Assembly: GCF_000742135.1 (NCBI RefSeq)
Contig: NZ_KN046818.1
Coordinates: forward strand, 1,488,841 to 1,552,840
Length of the DNA: 64,000 nucleotides
Source of the DNA: Klebsiella pneumoniae
GTDB taxonomy: Bacteria > Pseudomonadota > Gammaproteobacteria > Enterobacterales > Enterobacteriaceae
Direction of reading: 5' to 3'
How positions within the stretch are numbered: the stretch's first letter is position 1; each line of letters opens with the position of its first letter. The notes beneath the pieces were generated by a model. It saw only the letters and a program-made list of their open reading frames with translations. It did not search any database and was not told the DNA's origin. Below are positions 1 through 8,658 of the stretch, piece by piece. A program made the position numbers and the translations under genes.

Positions 1-77
1 TACGTGTACACTGCTGCTCCGGCCAGGTGATATCCGCCGCCGGCCGCAGGAAAGGTGAAAATGTGTTCGATAGCTGA

Positions 78-99
78 GGCCCGCCAGAGCGGGTCTTTT
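78..99 (+). terminator. Weak hairpin terminator upstream of rimK
   Basis: GGCCCGC (78-84) pairs with GCGGGTC (89-95), with one G.T pair and a four-base loop, and is followed by TTTT. It probably ends the transcript of a gene left of the window. The first 113 bases hold no recognisable coding sequence; all three forward frames stop before rimK. Confidence 0.45.
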
Positions 100-113
100 C
101 GCAGAGGTGCAGG

Positions 114-1016
114 ATGAAAATTGCCATATTATCCCGGGATGGAACGCTTTATTCATGTCGGCGCCTGCGCGAAGCAGCGCAACAGCGCGGTCATCAGATC
201 GAGATCCTCGATCCGCTTTCCTGTTATATGAACGTCAGCCCGGTGGCCTCGTCGATCCACTACAAAGGGCGTCAGCTGCCGCACTTTGATGCGGTGATCC
301 CGCGCATTGGCTCGGCGATCACCTACTATGGCACCGCGGCCCTGCGCCAGTTTGAGCTCCTGGGAAGCTATCCGCTGAACGAATCGGTCGCTATTACCCG
401 CGCTCGCGATAAGCTGCGCTCGCTGCAGCTGCTGGCGCGCCAGGGCATCGATCTGCCATTGACCGGCATCGCTCACTCTCCGGATGACACCAGCGATCTG
501 ATCGCCATGGTGGGCGGCGCGCCGCTGGTGGTGAAGCTGGTGGAAGGCACCCAGGGGATCGGCGTGGTGCTGGCGGAGACCCGCCAGGCGGCGGAGAGCG
601 TGATCGACGCCTTTCGCGGACTGAACGCTCATATTCTGGTGCAGGAATACATTGCCGAAGCGAAAGGGTGCGATATCCGCTGCCTGGTGGTCGGCAATGA
701 GGTGGTGGCGGCGATCGAGCGGCGGGCGAAAGAGGGGGATTTCCGCTCTAACCTGCACCGCGGCGGCATGGCCACGGTGGCGCAGATTAGCGACGAGGAG
801 CGGGCCATTGCCATCAAGGCAACGCAAACTCTCGGGCTGGACGCCGCCGGTGTCGATATTTTACGCGCCGCCCGCGGGCCGCTGGTGATGGAGGTGAATG
901 CCTCGCCGGGGCTGGAAGGGGTGGAAACCACCACCGGCGTGGATGTCGCCGGCAAGATGATCGCCTGGATCGAGCGCCAGGCGACGCCGGAATTCTGTTT
1001 GAAAATAGGCGGCTAA
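114..1016 (+). CDS. rimK: Ribosomal protein S6 modification enzyme (glutamate ligase)
   Basis: RimK is an ATP-grasp ligase that adds glutamate residues to the C-terminus of 30S protein S6 and can make poly-glutamate. The 300-residue length matches E. coli RimK. Visible ATP-grasp elements are the substrate/ATP segment [14 protein letters not shown] in the middle and the metal-binding end [12 protein letters not shown] near residues 260-270. The ATG at 114 follows a purine-rich GAGGTGCAGG, so the start is well placed. The neighbour ybjN follows in the same direction after 88 bases, as in E. coli. Identity is firm; regulation cannot be read here. Confidence 0.96.
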   Translation: MKIAILSRDGTLYSCRRLREAAQQRGHQIEILDPLSCYMNVSPVASSIHYKGRQLPHFDAVIPRIGSAITYYGTAALRQFELLGSYPLNESVAITRARDKLRSLQLLARQGIDLPLTGIAHSPDDTSDLIAMVGGAPLVVKLVEGTQGIGVVLAETRQAAESVIDAFRGLNAHILVQEYIAEAKGCDIRCLVVGNEVVAAIERRAKEGDFRSNLHRGGMATVAQISDEERAIAIKATQTLGLDAAGVDILRAARGPLVMEVNASPGLEGVETTTGVDVAGKMIAWIERQATPEFCLKIGG

Positions 1017-1104
1017 CCGCCGGATGCAAGACGGCCATGGTATGCGGCGCTTTTTTTGCGTAAGCTATGGCGTCGTTTTTCCACTGTAAGAGGTCACAGG
1101 CACT

Positions 1105-1584
1105 ATGGATTCACTGGTCGTTCCAGGTCTGGATACGCTACGTCGCTGGCTGGACGAGATCGGCATCAGCTTTTTTGAGTGCGATTCCTGTCAGGCATTG
1201 CACCTGCCGCATATGCAGAATTTCGACGGTATTTTTGATGCCAAAATTGACCTGGTGGACAACGTGGTGCTCTTTTCCGCCCTGGCGGAGGTGAAGCCGT
1301 CTGCCCTGCTGGCGCTGTCGGCGGATCTCTCGGCCATCAACGCCAGCTCGTTAACCGTGAAGGCGTTTATCGACATTCAGGACGATAATTTGCCCAAGCT
1401 AGTGGTTTGCCAGTCGCTGTCTATCGGCCCAGGGGTGACCATGGAGCAGTTCGCCTGGTTCTTCCGCCAAAGCGAAGAGCAGATCTCGATGGTAATCCTC
1501 GAAGCCGGCGCAAATCAGCTGCTGTACAAAGGCGAAGAAGAAGAGCCTGCGGCGGAAAACGTGCAATACCATTTTCTTCACTAA
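1105..1584 (+). CDS. ybjN: YbjN family protein of uncertain function
   Basis: This 159-residue soluble protein corresponds to E. coli YbjN (158 residues). The family has been reported to affect motility, biofilm and stress tolerance, and its fold has been likened to type III secretion chaperones, but the biochemical role is unknown. The start at 1105 follows AGAGGT at a normal distance. The C-terminus is acidic (several Glu before the final VQYHFLH). There is no signal peptide or membrane segment. It sits alone between rimK and the pot operon. The identity comes from overall similarity and synteny, not from a catalytic motif. Confidence 0.92.
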   Translation: MDSLVVPGLDTLRRWLDEIGISFFECDSCQALHLPHMQNFDGIFDAKIDLVDNVVLFSALAEVKPSALLALSADLSAINASSLTVKAFIDIQDDNLPKLVVCQSLSIGPGVTMEQFAWFFRQSEEQISMVILEAGANQLLYKGEEEEPAAENVQYHFLH

Positions 1585-1600
1585 ACCTGCCTAAAATTAG

Positions 1601-1625
1601 CGCAGCCACTACCGCAGCGGCTGCG
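1601..1625 (+). terminator. Hairpin after ybjN
   Basis: CGCAGCC (1601-1607) pairs perfectly with GGCTGCG (1619-1625) around an 11-base loop. There is no strong T-run, so it may be a 3'-end stabilising hairpin or a weak terminator. The whole 348-base gap between ybjN and potF holds this hairpin, a second terminator-like hairpin and a stem next to the potF ribosome site, but no gene. Confidence 0.4.
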
Positions 1626-1817
1626 TATTACCCGCTTTTATTCTGCATTTAACCTTTCTTTAAAGCATTATTCACCGCCATTCAGGCCGTTTTGGCTTAT
1701 CACGTAGACCGTTATTGCATAAAAATTTGATAAAAGGCGTTTTTTTACCTGGGCTATAGCCTCTTATTCTGGCTACAGTTATTCTGGCGATGCTTCCAGT
1801 TGCGAGCAACCACTCCG

Positions 1818-1838
1818 GGAGAGATCCGCTCTCCTTTT
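1818..1838 (+). terminator. Terminator-like hairpin in the potF upstream region
   Basis: GGAGAG (1818-1823), loop ATCCG, CTCTCC (1829-1834), then TTTTCT. This is the classic shape of an intrinsic terminator. It lies about 95 bases before potF. It either ends ybjN transcription or, if the potF promoter lies upstream, sits in the potF leader. Confidence 0.55.
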
Positions 1839-1895
1839 CTCAGGCAATGAAAAAATATGCATGATTTTTGCATGCGTAGAAATGCGTATATTTGA

Positions 1896-1913
1896 GCCCG
1901 TAAGTTAACGGGC
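1896..1913 (+). promoter_or_regulatory. Small stem next to the potF ribosome binding site
   Basis: GCCCGT (1896-1901) pairs with ACGGGC (1908-1913) with a six-base loop. It ends about six bases before the AAGGAAAAG ribosome site of potF (start 1933), so its stability could influence translation. This is a structural observation only. Confidence 0.35.
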
Positions 1914-1932
1914 GTTGAGAAGGAAAAGAGAT

Positions 1933-3045
1933 ATGACCGCCTTTGGTAAAAAATGGTTAACAGGTCTGGTTACGGGTGCGCTGATGGCCGTCTCTGCCGG
2001 TTCGCTCGCCGCCGAACAAAAAACCCTGCATGTTTATAACTGGTCTGATTATATCGCGCCGGACACGGTAGCGAATTTCGAAAAAGAGACCGGGATTAAA
2101 GTGGTGTATGACGTTTTTGATTCCAACGAAGTGCTGGAAGGCAAATTAATGGCGGGTAGCACCGGTTTCGACCTGGTGGTGCCGTCGGCAAGCTTCCTCG
2201 AACGCCAGCTGGCGGCGGGCGTGTTCCAGCCGCTGGATAAAAGTAAGCTGCCCAACTGGAAGAACCTTGACCCCGAAGTGCTGAAGCTGGTCGCCAAGCA
2301 TGACCCGGAGAATAAATACGCCATGCCTTACCTGTGGGCGACGACGGGCATTGGCTACAACGTGGATAAGGTGAAAGCCGTTCTCGGCAAAGATGCGCCG
2401 GTGGACAGCTGGGATCTGGTGCTGAAGCCGGAGAACCTCGAAAAACTGAAAAGCTGCGGCGTCTCCTTCCTCGACGCGCCGGAAGAGATTTTCGCCACCG
2501 TGCTGAACTACCTCGGCAAAGATCCGAACAGCAGCAAAGCGGATGATTACACCGGCCCGGCGACCGATCTGCTGCTGAAGCTGCGGCCGAACATTCGCTA
2601 CTTCCACTCTTCGCAATATATTAACGACCTTGCCAATGGCGACATCTGCGTGGCGATCGGCTGGGCAGGGGACGTCTGGCAGGCGGCCAACCGCGCGAAA
2701 GAGGCGAAGAACGGCGTCAATGTCTCCTACTTTATTCCGAAGGAAGGCGCGCTGGCGTTCTTTGACGTCTTTGCCATGCCGGCCGACGCGAAGAATAAAG
2801 ATGAAGCCTATCAGTTCCTTAACTATCTGATGCGTCCGGACGTCATCGCCAAAATCAGCGACCAGGTGTTCTACGCCAACGGCAACAAGGCTTCCACGCC
2901 GCTGGTCAGCGAGACTATCCGTAACAACCCGGCGATTTATCCGCCAGCGGATGTGTTCGCCAAACTGTTCACGCTGAAGGTGCAGGATCCGAAGATTGAC
3001 CGCGTGCGCACCCGCGCGTGGACCAAAGTGAAGAGCGGCAAATAA
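1933..3045 (+). CDS. potF: Putrescine ABC transporter, periplasmic binding protein
   Basis: PotF captures putrescine in the periplasm and delivers it to the PotGHI importer. From the ATG at 1933 the protein is 370 residues, the same as E. coli PotF; the reading frame could open at a TTG at 1915, but AAGGAAAAGAG lies just before 1933 and a typical signal peptide begins there (basic start, hydrophobic core, cleavage near SLAAEQ). The mature protein has the spermidine/putrescine-binding fold with the early LHVYNWSDYI stretch. A hairpin (1896-1913) lies immediately before the ribosome site, and two strong hairpins follow the stop codon before potG. In E. coli this operon serves putrescine uptake. 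Confidence 0.97.
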   Translation: MTAFGKKWLTGLVTGALMAVSAGSLAAEQKTLHVYNWSDYIAPDTVANFEKETGIKVVYDVFDSNEVLEGKLMAGSTGFDLVVPSASFLERQLAAGVFQPLDKSKLPNWKNLDPEVLKLVAKHDPENKYAMPYLWATTGIGYNVDKVKAVLGKDAPVDSWDLVLKPENLEKLKSCGVSFLDAPEEIFATVLNYLGKDPNSSKADDYTGPATDLLLKLRPNIRYFHSSQYINDLANGDICVAIGWAGDVWQAANRAKEAKNGVNVSYFIPKEGALAFFDVFAMPADAKNKDEAYQFLNYLMRPDVIAKISDQVFYANGNKASTPLVSETIRNNPAIYPPADVFAKLFTLKVQDPKIDRVRTRAWTKVKSGK

Positions 3046-3053
3046 TTCCTGAC

Positions 3054-3117
3054 GGCCCGTCGAATACGGGCCAAATCAGATCTGCACTCGCCGGGAAATA
3101 GCAGCGCGCCCGGCGAG
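3054..3117 (+). repeat. Two hairpins between potF and potG
   Basis: Hairpin one pairs GGCCCGT (3054-3060) with ACGGGCC (3066-3072). Hairpin two pairs CTCGCCGGG (3087-3095) with CCCGGCGAG (3109-3117). Neither has a T-run. In binding-protein operons such hairpins often protect the upstream mRNA and lower expression of the distal membrane and ATPase genes. That role is inferred here. Confidence 0.55.
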
Positions 3118-3208
3118 CAGAAGCACCAGGATGGTGCAAATGCACTGTTAAGCACGAAGTATGGCACCGGACCATATGGTGATCGTTTTTTTGCCGGAGA
3201 GCACCCGA

Positions 3209-4342
3209 TTGAACGACGTAATGCCCCGCCCACAGGCGAAAGCCCCAAAAGCGCTGACCCCGCTACTGGAAATCCGTAACTTAACCAAGTCGTTTGATGG
3301 CCAGCATGCGGTCGACGACGTCAGTCTCACTATCTACAAAGGCGAAATTTTTGCTCTGCTGGGCGCGTCAGGCTGCGGGAAATCGACGCTGCTACGCATG
3401 CTGGCGGGCTTTGAACAACCGACCGCCGGGCAGATTATGCTCGACGGCGTGGATCTGGCGCGCGTGCCGCCCTATCAGCGGCCTATTAATATGATGTTCC
3501 AGTCCTATGCCCTGTTTCCCCATATGACCGTTGAGCAGAATATTGCCTTCGGCCTGAAGCAGGACCGCCTGCCTAAGGCGGAAATCACCGCCCGGGTGCA
3601 GGAGATGCTGGCCCTGGTACATATGCAGGAGTTTGCCAAACGTAAGCCGCACCAACTCTCAGGCGGCCAGCGGCAGCGCGTCGCGTTGGCGCGCAGCCTG
3701 GCGAAACGGCCCAAGCTGCTGCTGCTTGATGAACCGATGGGGGCGCTGGATAAAAAGCTGCGCGATCGCATGCAGCTCGAGGTGGTGGATATTCTTGAGC
3801 GCGTTGGCGTGACCTGCGTGATGGTGACCCACGATCAGGAAGAGGCGATGACCATGGCGGGCCGTATCGCCATCATGAATCGCGGCAAGTTTGTGCAGAT
3901 TGGCGAACCGGAAGAGATTTACGAGCACCCGACCACCCGCTACAGCGCCGAGTTTATCGGCTCGGTGAACGTCTTTGAAGGGCTGGTGAAGGAGCGTCTG
4001 GAAGACGGTCTGGTGCTAAGCTCTCCGGGACTGATGCATCCGCTGAAGGTCGACCCCGACGCCTCGGTGGTGGACAACGTGCCGGTCTGGGTGGCGCTGC
4101 GTCCGGAGAAGATCATGCTGTGCGATGAACCGCCGGCGGACGGCTACAATTTTGCCGTCGGCGAGGTGATTCATATCGCCTATCTGGGGGATCTCTCTAT
4201 CTATCATGTGCGCCTGCAAAGCGGGCAGATGATCAGCGCCCAGCTGCAGAATGAACACCGCCATCGGAAAGGGACGCCCACCTGGGGCGATGAGGTGCGT
4301 TTATGCTGGGATGCTGACAGCTGCGTTGTGCTGACGGTGTGA
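3209..4342 (+). CDS. potG: Putrescine ABC transporter, ATPase
   Basis: PotG is the ATP-hydrolysing subunit of the PotFGHI putrescine importer. Motifs are the Walker A GASGCGKST, signature LSGGQRQR, and Walker B LLLLDEP followed by the H-loop VTHDQEEA; a C-terminal TOBE-type domain follows. I place the start at the TTG at 3209, which gives 377 residues as in E. coli and has GGAGA (3196-3200) eight bases upstream. An upstream ATG at 3161 would add 16 residues with no good ribosome site. potH follows after 10 bases. The 163-base gap to potF carries two hairpins. Confidence 0.96.
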   Translation: MNDVMPRPQAKAPKALTPLLEIRNLTKSFDGQHAVDDVSLTIYKGEIFALLGASGCGKSTLLRMLAGFEQPTAGQIMLDGVDLARVPPYQRPINMMFQSYALFPHMTVEQNIAFGLKQDRLPKAEITARVQEMLALVHMQEFAKRKPHQLSGGQRQRVALARSLAKRPKLLLLDEPMGALDKKLRDRMQLEVVDILERVGVTCVMVTHDQEEAMTMAGRIAIMNRGKFVQIGEPEEIYEHPTTRYSAEFIGSVNVFEGLVKERLEDGLVLSSPGLMHPLKVDPDASVVDNVPVWVALRPEKIMLCDEPPADGYNFAVGEVIHIAYLGDLSIYHVRLQSGQMISAQLQNEHRHRKGTPTWGDEVRLCWDADSCVVLTV

Positions 4343-4352
4343 GGAGAGGGCG

Positions 4353-5306
4353 ATGAATACCGTTGAATCCCCGTCAGGGGCGAAAAAACCGGGCGGCTTC
4401 GCGCTGTGGGCGGCGCGCCTGCAGATGGCGCATGGCCGCAAGCTGGTGATTGCGCTGCCCTATCTGTGGCTGATCCTGTTGTTTATGCTACCGTTCCTGA
4501 TCGTGTTCAAGATAAGTCTTGCCGAGATGGCGCGGGCGATCCCTCCCTACACCGAGCTAATGGAGTGGGCGGACGGCCAGTTGACGCTGACGCTTAACTT
4601 TGCCAACTTCCTGCAGTTGACTGACGATCCGCTCTATTTTGAAGCTTATCTCCAGTCGCTGCAGGTGGCGGGTATCTCGACGATCTGCTGCCTGCTGCTG
4701 GGCTATCCGCTGGCCTGGGCGGTGGCGCACAGCAAGCCGTCGACGCGTAATATTCTGCTGCTGTTGGTGATCCTCCCGTCGTGGACCTCGTTTTTGATCC
4801 GCGTCTATGCCTGGATGGGGCTGCTGAAGAGCAACGGGGTGTTGAATAACTTCCTGCTGTGGTTAGGGGTTATCGATCAGCCGCTGGAGATCCTGCACAC
4901 CAACCTGGCGGTGTACATCGGTATCGTGTATGCCTATCTGCCGTTTATGGTGCTGCCTATCTACACCGCGCTGACCCGCATCGACTATTCGCTGGTGGAG
5001 GCCTCGCTGGATCTCGGCGCCCGGCCGCTGAAGACCTTCTTCCAGGTGATCGTCCCGCTCACCAAAGGCGGCATTATCGCCGGCTCCATGCTGGTGTTTA
5101 TCCCGGCGGTCGGCGAGTTCGTGATCCCGGAACTGCTGGGCGGGCCGGACAGCATCATGATTGGCCGCGTGCTGTGGCAGGAGTTCTTTAACAACCGCGA
5201 CTGGCCGGTCGCCTCGGCGGTGGCGATTGTCATGCTGCTGTTGCTGATCGTGCCGATCATGTGGTTCCACAAGCACCAGCAAAAACAGATAGGAGAGCAG
5301 GGATGA
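4353..5306 (+). CDS. potH: Putrescine ABC transporter, permease subunit
   Basis: PotH is one of the two inner-membrane subunits of the putrescine importer. It has 317 residues, as in E. coli, with about six hydrophobic segments and the binding-protein-dependent permease EAA-type loop (EASLDLGARPLKTFFQVIVP), which docks to PotG. GAGGAGAGG before the ATG at 4353 is a strong ribosome site. The stop codon overlaps the next start as ATGA (5303-5306), so potH and potI are translationally coupled. Confidence 0.96.
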   Translation: MNTVESPSGAKKPGGFALWAARLQMAHGRKLVIALPYLWLILLFMLPFLIVFKISLAEMARAIPPYTELMEWADGQLTLTLNFANFLQLTDDPLYFEAYLQSLQVAGISTICCLLLGYPLAWAVAHSKPSTRNILLLLVILPSWTSFLIRVYAWMGLLKSNGVLNNFLLWLGVIDQPLEILHTNLAVYIGIVYAYLPFMVLPIYTALTRIDYSLVEASLDLGARPLKTFFQVIVPLTKGGIIAGSMLVFIPAVGEFVIPELLGGPDSIMIGRVLWQEFFNNRDWPVASAVAIVMLLLLIVPIMWFHKHQQKQIGEQG

Positions 5307-6148
5307 ACGACTTGCCGGTAGTACGCTCGCCGTGGCGCATTCTGATCCTCGTGCTCGGATTCACCTTCCTCTACGCCCCGATGCTGATGCTGGTGATCTA
5401 CTCGTTCAACAGCTCGAAGCTGGTAACGGTCTGGGCCGGATGGTCGACGCGCTGGTATAGCGAACTGTTCCACGATGATGCGATGATGAGCGCGGTAGGA
5501 TTGAGCCTGACCATCGCCGCCTGCGCGGCGACGGCGGCGGCGATCCTCGGTACCATCGCCGCGGTGGTGATGGTGCGCTTTGGGCGTTTTCGCGGCTCCA
5601 ACGGCTTCGCGTTTATGATCACCGCGCCGCTGGTCATGCCGGACGTGATCACCGGTCTCTCGCTGCTGCTGCTGTTCGTGGCGCTGGGACATGCTATCGG
5701 CTGGCCGTCGGACCGCGGCATGTTGACCATCTGGCTGGCGCATGTCACCTTCTGTACCGCCTACGTGGCGGTGGTGATCTCCTCGCGCCTGCGCGAGCTG
5801 GACCACTCCATTGAAGAGGCGGCGATGGATCTTGGCGCTGCGCCGCTGAAGGTCTTCTTCGTCATCACGCTGCCGATGATTATGCCAGCGGTGATCTCCG
5901 GCTGGCTGCTGGCCTTCACGCTGTCGCTGGATGACCTGGTGATCGCCAGCTTTGTCTCCGGTCCCGGGGCCACGACCTTGCCGATGCTGGTCTTCTCCAG
6001 CGTGCGCATGGGGGTCAACCCGGAGATCAACGCCCTGGCGACGCTCATCCTCGGCGTGGTCGGTATTGTTGGTTTTATCGCCTGGTATTTGATGGCCCGC
6101 GCAGAAAAGCAGCGAGTGCGCGATATCCAGCGTGCAAGACAAGGCTGA
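5303..6148 (+). CDS. potI: Putrescine ABC transporter, permease subunit
   Basis: PotI is the second membrane subunit of the putrescine importer, pairing with PotH. From the ATG at 5303 it has 281 residues, matching E. coli; an upstream in-frame start at 5261 lies inside potH and is unlikely. It has about six membrane segments and the EAA loop EEAAMDLGAAPLKVFFVITL. AGGAGAG lies before the start and the ATG overlaps the potH stop by four bases. A strong terminator follows the stop codon. Confidence 0.96.
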   Translation: MNDLPVVRSPWRILILVLGFTFLYAPMLMLVIYSFNSSKLVTVWAGWSTRWYSELFHDDAMMSAVGLSLTIAACAATAAAILGTIAAVVMVRFGRFRGSNGFAFMITAPLVMPDVITGLSLLLLFVALGHAIGWPSDRGMLTIWLAHVTFCTAYVAVVISSRLRELDHSIEEAAMDLGAAPLKVFFVITLPMIMPAVISGWLLAFTLSLDDLVIASFVSGPGATTLPMLVFSSVRMGVNPEINALATLILGVVGIVGFIAWYLMARAEKQRVRDIQRARQG

Positions 6149-6179
6149 ACCACCTAAAATCGGTACAGCAGCCTCCGGT

Positions 6180-6204
6180 CGGCGCCACCCTGTGGCGCCG
6201 TTTT
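6180..6204 (+). terminator. Terminator of potFGHI, abutting the ybjO start
   Basis: CGGCGCCAC (6180-6188) pairs perfectly with GTGGCGCCG (6192-6200) around a three-base loop, followed by TTTTC. It is a strong intrinsic terminator for the pot operon. The next base but one begins the ybjO ATG (6206), leaving no room for a normal ribosome site. Confidence 0.8.
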
Positions 6205-6205
6205 C

Positions 6206-6694
6206 ATGGAAGACATTACGTTGGGATTGTTTACGAAAACTCGCTCATCGCATGCCCGCCTTAACGTCCCTGCGCTGGTGCAGGTGGCGGCCTTTGCTAT
6301 TATTTTGATTCGTGGCCTGGATCTGCTGATGATCCTTAATCTGTTGGGCCTGCAGGGGCTGAACGAATTCATACACCGCAGCGTTCAGACCTGGAACTTG
6401 ACGCTGGTCTTCCTCGGCAGCCTGGCGCTGGTGTTTATCGAAATCTGGTGCGCCTTCTCGCTGGTGAAAGGGCGCAACTGGGCGCGCTGGATCTATCTGC
6501 TGACGCAGATTATCGCTGCCGGCTACCTGTGGGCGGCGTCGCTGGGCTACGGGTATCCGGAGCTGTTCAGCATTCCCGGGGAATCAAAACGAGAAATTTT
6601 CCACTCGCTGGTGATGCAAAAACTGCCGGATCTGCTGGTTCTGACGCTGCTGTTCGTGCCGGCGAACTGCCGTCGCTTTTTCCGCCTGCAATAA
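6206..6694 (+). CDS. ybjO: Inner membrane protein YbjO, function unknown
   Basis: This 162-residue protein matches E. coli YbjO in length and sequence. Hydrophobic segments near residues 25-50, 62-85 and 95-115 and a C-terminal one indicate an inner membrane protein with about four spans. No enzymatic motif is visible. The annotated ATG at 6206 is preceded by the pot terminator and has no Shine-Dalgarno sequence; a TTG at 6221 has GGAAG (6208-6212) about eight bases before it and is an alternative start, giving a product five residues shorter. The N-terminal MED-TLG pattern shared with K-12 favours 6206. rlmC follows 41 bases later. Confidence 0.88.
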   Translation: MEDITLGLFTKTRSSHARLNVPALVQVAAFAIILIRGLDLLMILNLLGLQGLNEFIHRSVQTWNLTLVFLGSLALVFIEIWCAFSLVKGRNWARWIYLLTQIIAAGYLWAASLGYGYPELFSIPGESKREIFHSLVMQKLPDLLVLTLLFVPANCRRFFRLQ

Positions 6695-6735
6695 CGGTGA
6701 TACAATCCCCGCCCCTGGATTTTTGAAGGTCAATT

Positions 6736-7863
6736 ATGCATTGCGCACTCTACGACGCCGGCCGTTGCCGCTCCTGTCAATGGCTGGAGCGGCCGGTCCC
6801 GCAACAGCTCGCCGATAAAATGGCCGATCTGCGCACGCTGCTGGCGGCGATCCCGGTCGCAGCCTGGGGCGAGCCGGTCAGCGGGCCGGAGGCGGCTTTC
6901 CGTAACAAGGCTAAAATGGTGGTCAGCGGCAGCGTTGAGCGTCCGCTGCTGGGGATGCTGCACCGCGATGGCACTCCGGTGGACCTCACCGACTGCCCGC
7001 TCTATCCCGCCGAGTTTGCCCCGGTTTTTGCTGCCCTGAAGCCCTTTATCGCCCGCGCCGGGTTAACACCTTACAACGTCGCGCGCAAACGCGGGGAGCT
7101 GAAATACCTGCTGCTGACCGCCAGCCAGCAGGGGGAGATGATGCTGCGCTTCGTGCTGCGCTCAGAGGCCAAGGTGGCTCAGCTGCGCGCCGCGCTGCCG
7201 TGGCTACAGGCACAGCTGCCGCAGCTCAGCGTGATTACGGCGAATATCCAGCCGGTGCATATGGCAATCATGGAAGGCGAGCAGGAGATCTTCTTCACCG
7301 AACAGCAGGCGCTGGGGGAGGTCTTTAATGAGGTGCCGCTGTGGATCCGCCCGCAAAGCTTCTTTCAGACCAATCCGGCGGTAGCCAGCCGGCTGTACGC
7401 CACGGCCCGCGACTGGGTGCGCGCGCTGCCGGTCCAGCATATGTGGGATCTGTTTTGCGGCGTTGGGGGATTTGGCCTGCACTGCGCGACGCCGACGATG
7501 CGCCTGACCGGTATCGAGATCGCCCCGGAAGCCATCGCCTGCGCCAGACAGTCAGCCGCGCAGCTGGGGCTCAGCAATCTGCATTTTCAGGCGCTGGACT
7601 CCACGCAGTTCGCCACTCACGAAGCGGATGCCCCGCAGCTGGTGCTGGTTAACCCGCCGCGCCGCGGTATTGGCGCTGAACTATGCGACTATTTAAGCCG
7701 CATGGCGCCGCCCTATATTATCTATTCCAGCTGTAACGCCCGCACCATGGCGACCGATATCGCTCGTCTTAGCGGCTATCGCGTTGAGCGGGTCCAGCTG
7801 TTTGATATGTTCCCCCACACCGCCCACTACGAAGTGCTGACCCTGCTGGTCCGCGAAGTTTAA
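6736..7863 (+). CDS. rlmC: 23S rRNA (uracil-747-C5)-methyltransferase
   Basis: RlmC (RumB) methylates U747 of 23S rRNA using S-adenosylmethionine. The 375-residue protein has the four cysteines expected to bind an iron-sulfur cluster (C3, C11, C14, C87), the SAM-binding motif [10 protein letters not shown], the NPPRRG motif and the catalytic cysteine in YSSCNART (C333). It lacks an N-terminal TRAM domain, which separates it from RlmD. The start at 6736 is fixed by the cluster cysteine at position 3. In K-12 the next gene is artJ; here a two-component system intervenes. Confidence 0.96.
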   Translation: MHCALYDAGRCRSCQWLERPVPQQLADKMADLRTLLAAIPVAAWGEPVSGPEAAFRNKAKMVVSGSVERPLLGMLHRDGTPVDLTDCPLYPAEFAPVFAALKPFIARAGLTPYNVARKRGELKYLLLTASQQGEMMLRFVLRSEAKVAQLRAALPWLQAQLPQLSVITANIQPVHMAIMEGEQEIFFTEQQALGEVFNEVPLWIRPQSFFQTNPAVASRLYATARDWVRALPVQHMWDLFCGVGGFGLHCATPTMRLTGIEIAPEAIACARQSAAQLGLSNLHFQALDSTQFATHEADAPQLVLVNPPRRGIGAELCDYLSRMAPPYIIYSSCNARTMATDIARLSGYRVERVQLFDMFPHTAHYEVLTLLVREV

Positions 7864-7941
7864 ACAAAATGTGAAGGCTTTGCGCCGCTGAAATCGGGTA
7901 AGCTTGAGGCAGCATGTTTTGTTATTGGTGGGGGGAATCTA

Positions 7942-8658
7942 ATGGCCAAAACCATTCTGCTGGTGGAAGATGACGAGGATATAGCCACGCTGCTGCGGCT
8001 CAATCTTCAGGATGAGGGCTATCAGATCGTCCATGAAGCCGACGGCGGCCAGGCCCTCGCCCGGCTGGAGACGCAGGTCTGGGATGCGGTGATCCTCGAT
8101 TTGATGCTGCCCGGCGTCGATGGTCTGGAGATCTGCCGGCGTATCCGCCAGATGACCCGCTACCTGCCGGTGATTATCATCAGCGCTCGCACCAGCGAAA
8201 TGCACCGCGTGCTGGGCCTGGAGATGGGCGCCGACGACTATCTGGCGAAGCCCTTTTCACTGCTGGAGCTTATCGCCCGCGTCAAAGCGCTGTTTCGTCG
8301 CCAGGAGGCGATGGGGCAGAATCTGCTGATGGACGCCGGGCGCCTGTCCTGCCATGGCCTGAGCATCGACCCGCTGTCGCGCGAAGTGAAGCTGCGCGGC
8401 GAGACGGTGGACCTCACGCCGCGTGAATTCGACCTGCTGTATTACTTCGCCCGCCACCCCGGGGAAGTGTTTTCCCGCCTGGCGCTGCTGGAGCAGGTCT
8501 GGGGATATCAGCACGAGGGCTATGAGCATACCGTCAATACCCATATCAACCGCCTGCGCAGTAAAATCGAACGTGACCCGGCCGAGCCGGACATCATTCT
8601 TACCGTCTGGGGAAAAGGCTATAAGTTCGCCCCGGTGACGCAAGAGGCCGCCCCGTGA
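7942..8658 (+). CDS. OmpR/PhoB-type response regulator
   Basis: This 238-residue DNA-binding response regulator has a receiver domain (acidic pocket D10/D11, phosphoacceptor D53, S81, K103) and a C-terminal winged-helix domain (residues about 140-230, with LTPREFDLLYYF and VNTHINRLRSKIE). The ATG at 7942 has GGTGGGGGGA upstream. The sensor kinase start overlaps its stop as GTGA, so the two form an operon. I do not recognise it as any named E. coli system; it has no counterpart at this position in K-12. The signal sensed and the target genes are unknown; neighbouring artJ is convergent and not obviously its target. Confidence 0.9.
   Translation: MAKTILLVEDDEDIATLLRLNLQDEGYQIVHEADGGQALARLETQVWDAVILDLMLPGVDGLEICRRIRQMTRYLPVIIISARTSEMHRVLGLEMGADDYLAKPFSLLELIARVKALFRRQEAMGQNLLMDAGRLSCHGLSIDPLSREVKLRGETVDLTPREFDLLYYFARHPGEVFSRLALLEQVWGYQHEGYEHTVNTHINRLRSKIERDPAEPDIILTVWGKGYKFAPVTQEAAP

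Noticed and set aside
1797-1812. Sigma-54 promoter before potF (TGGC...TTGC)
   Set aside because: The GG to GC distance is 14 bases instead of the required 10.
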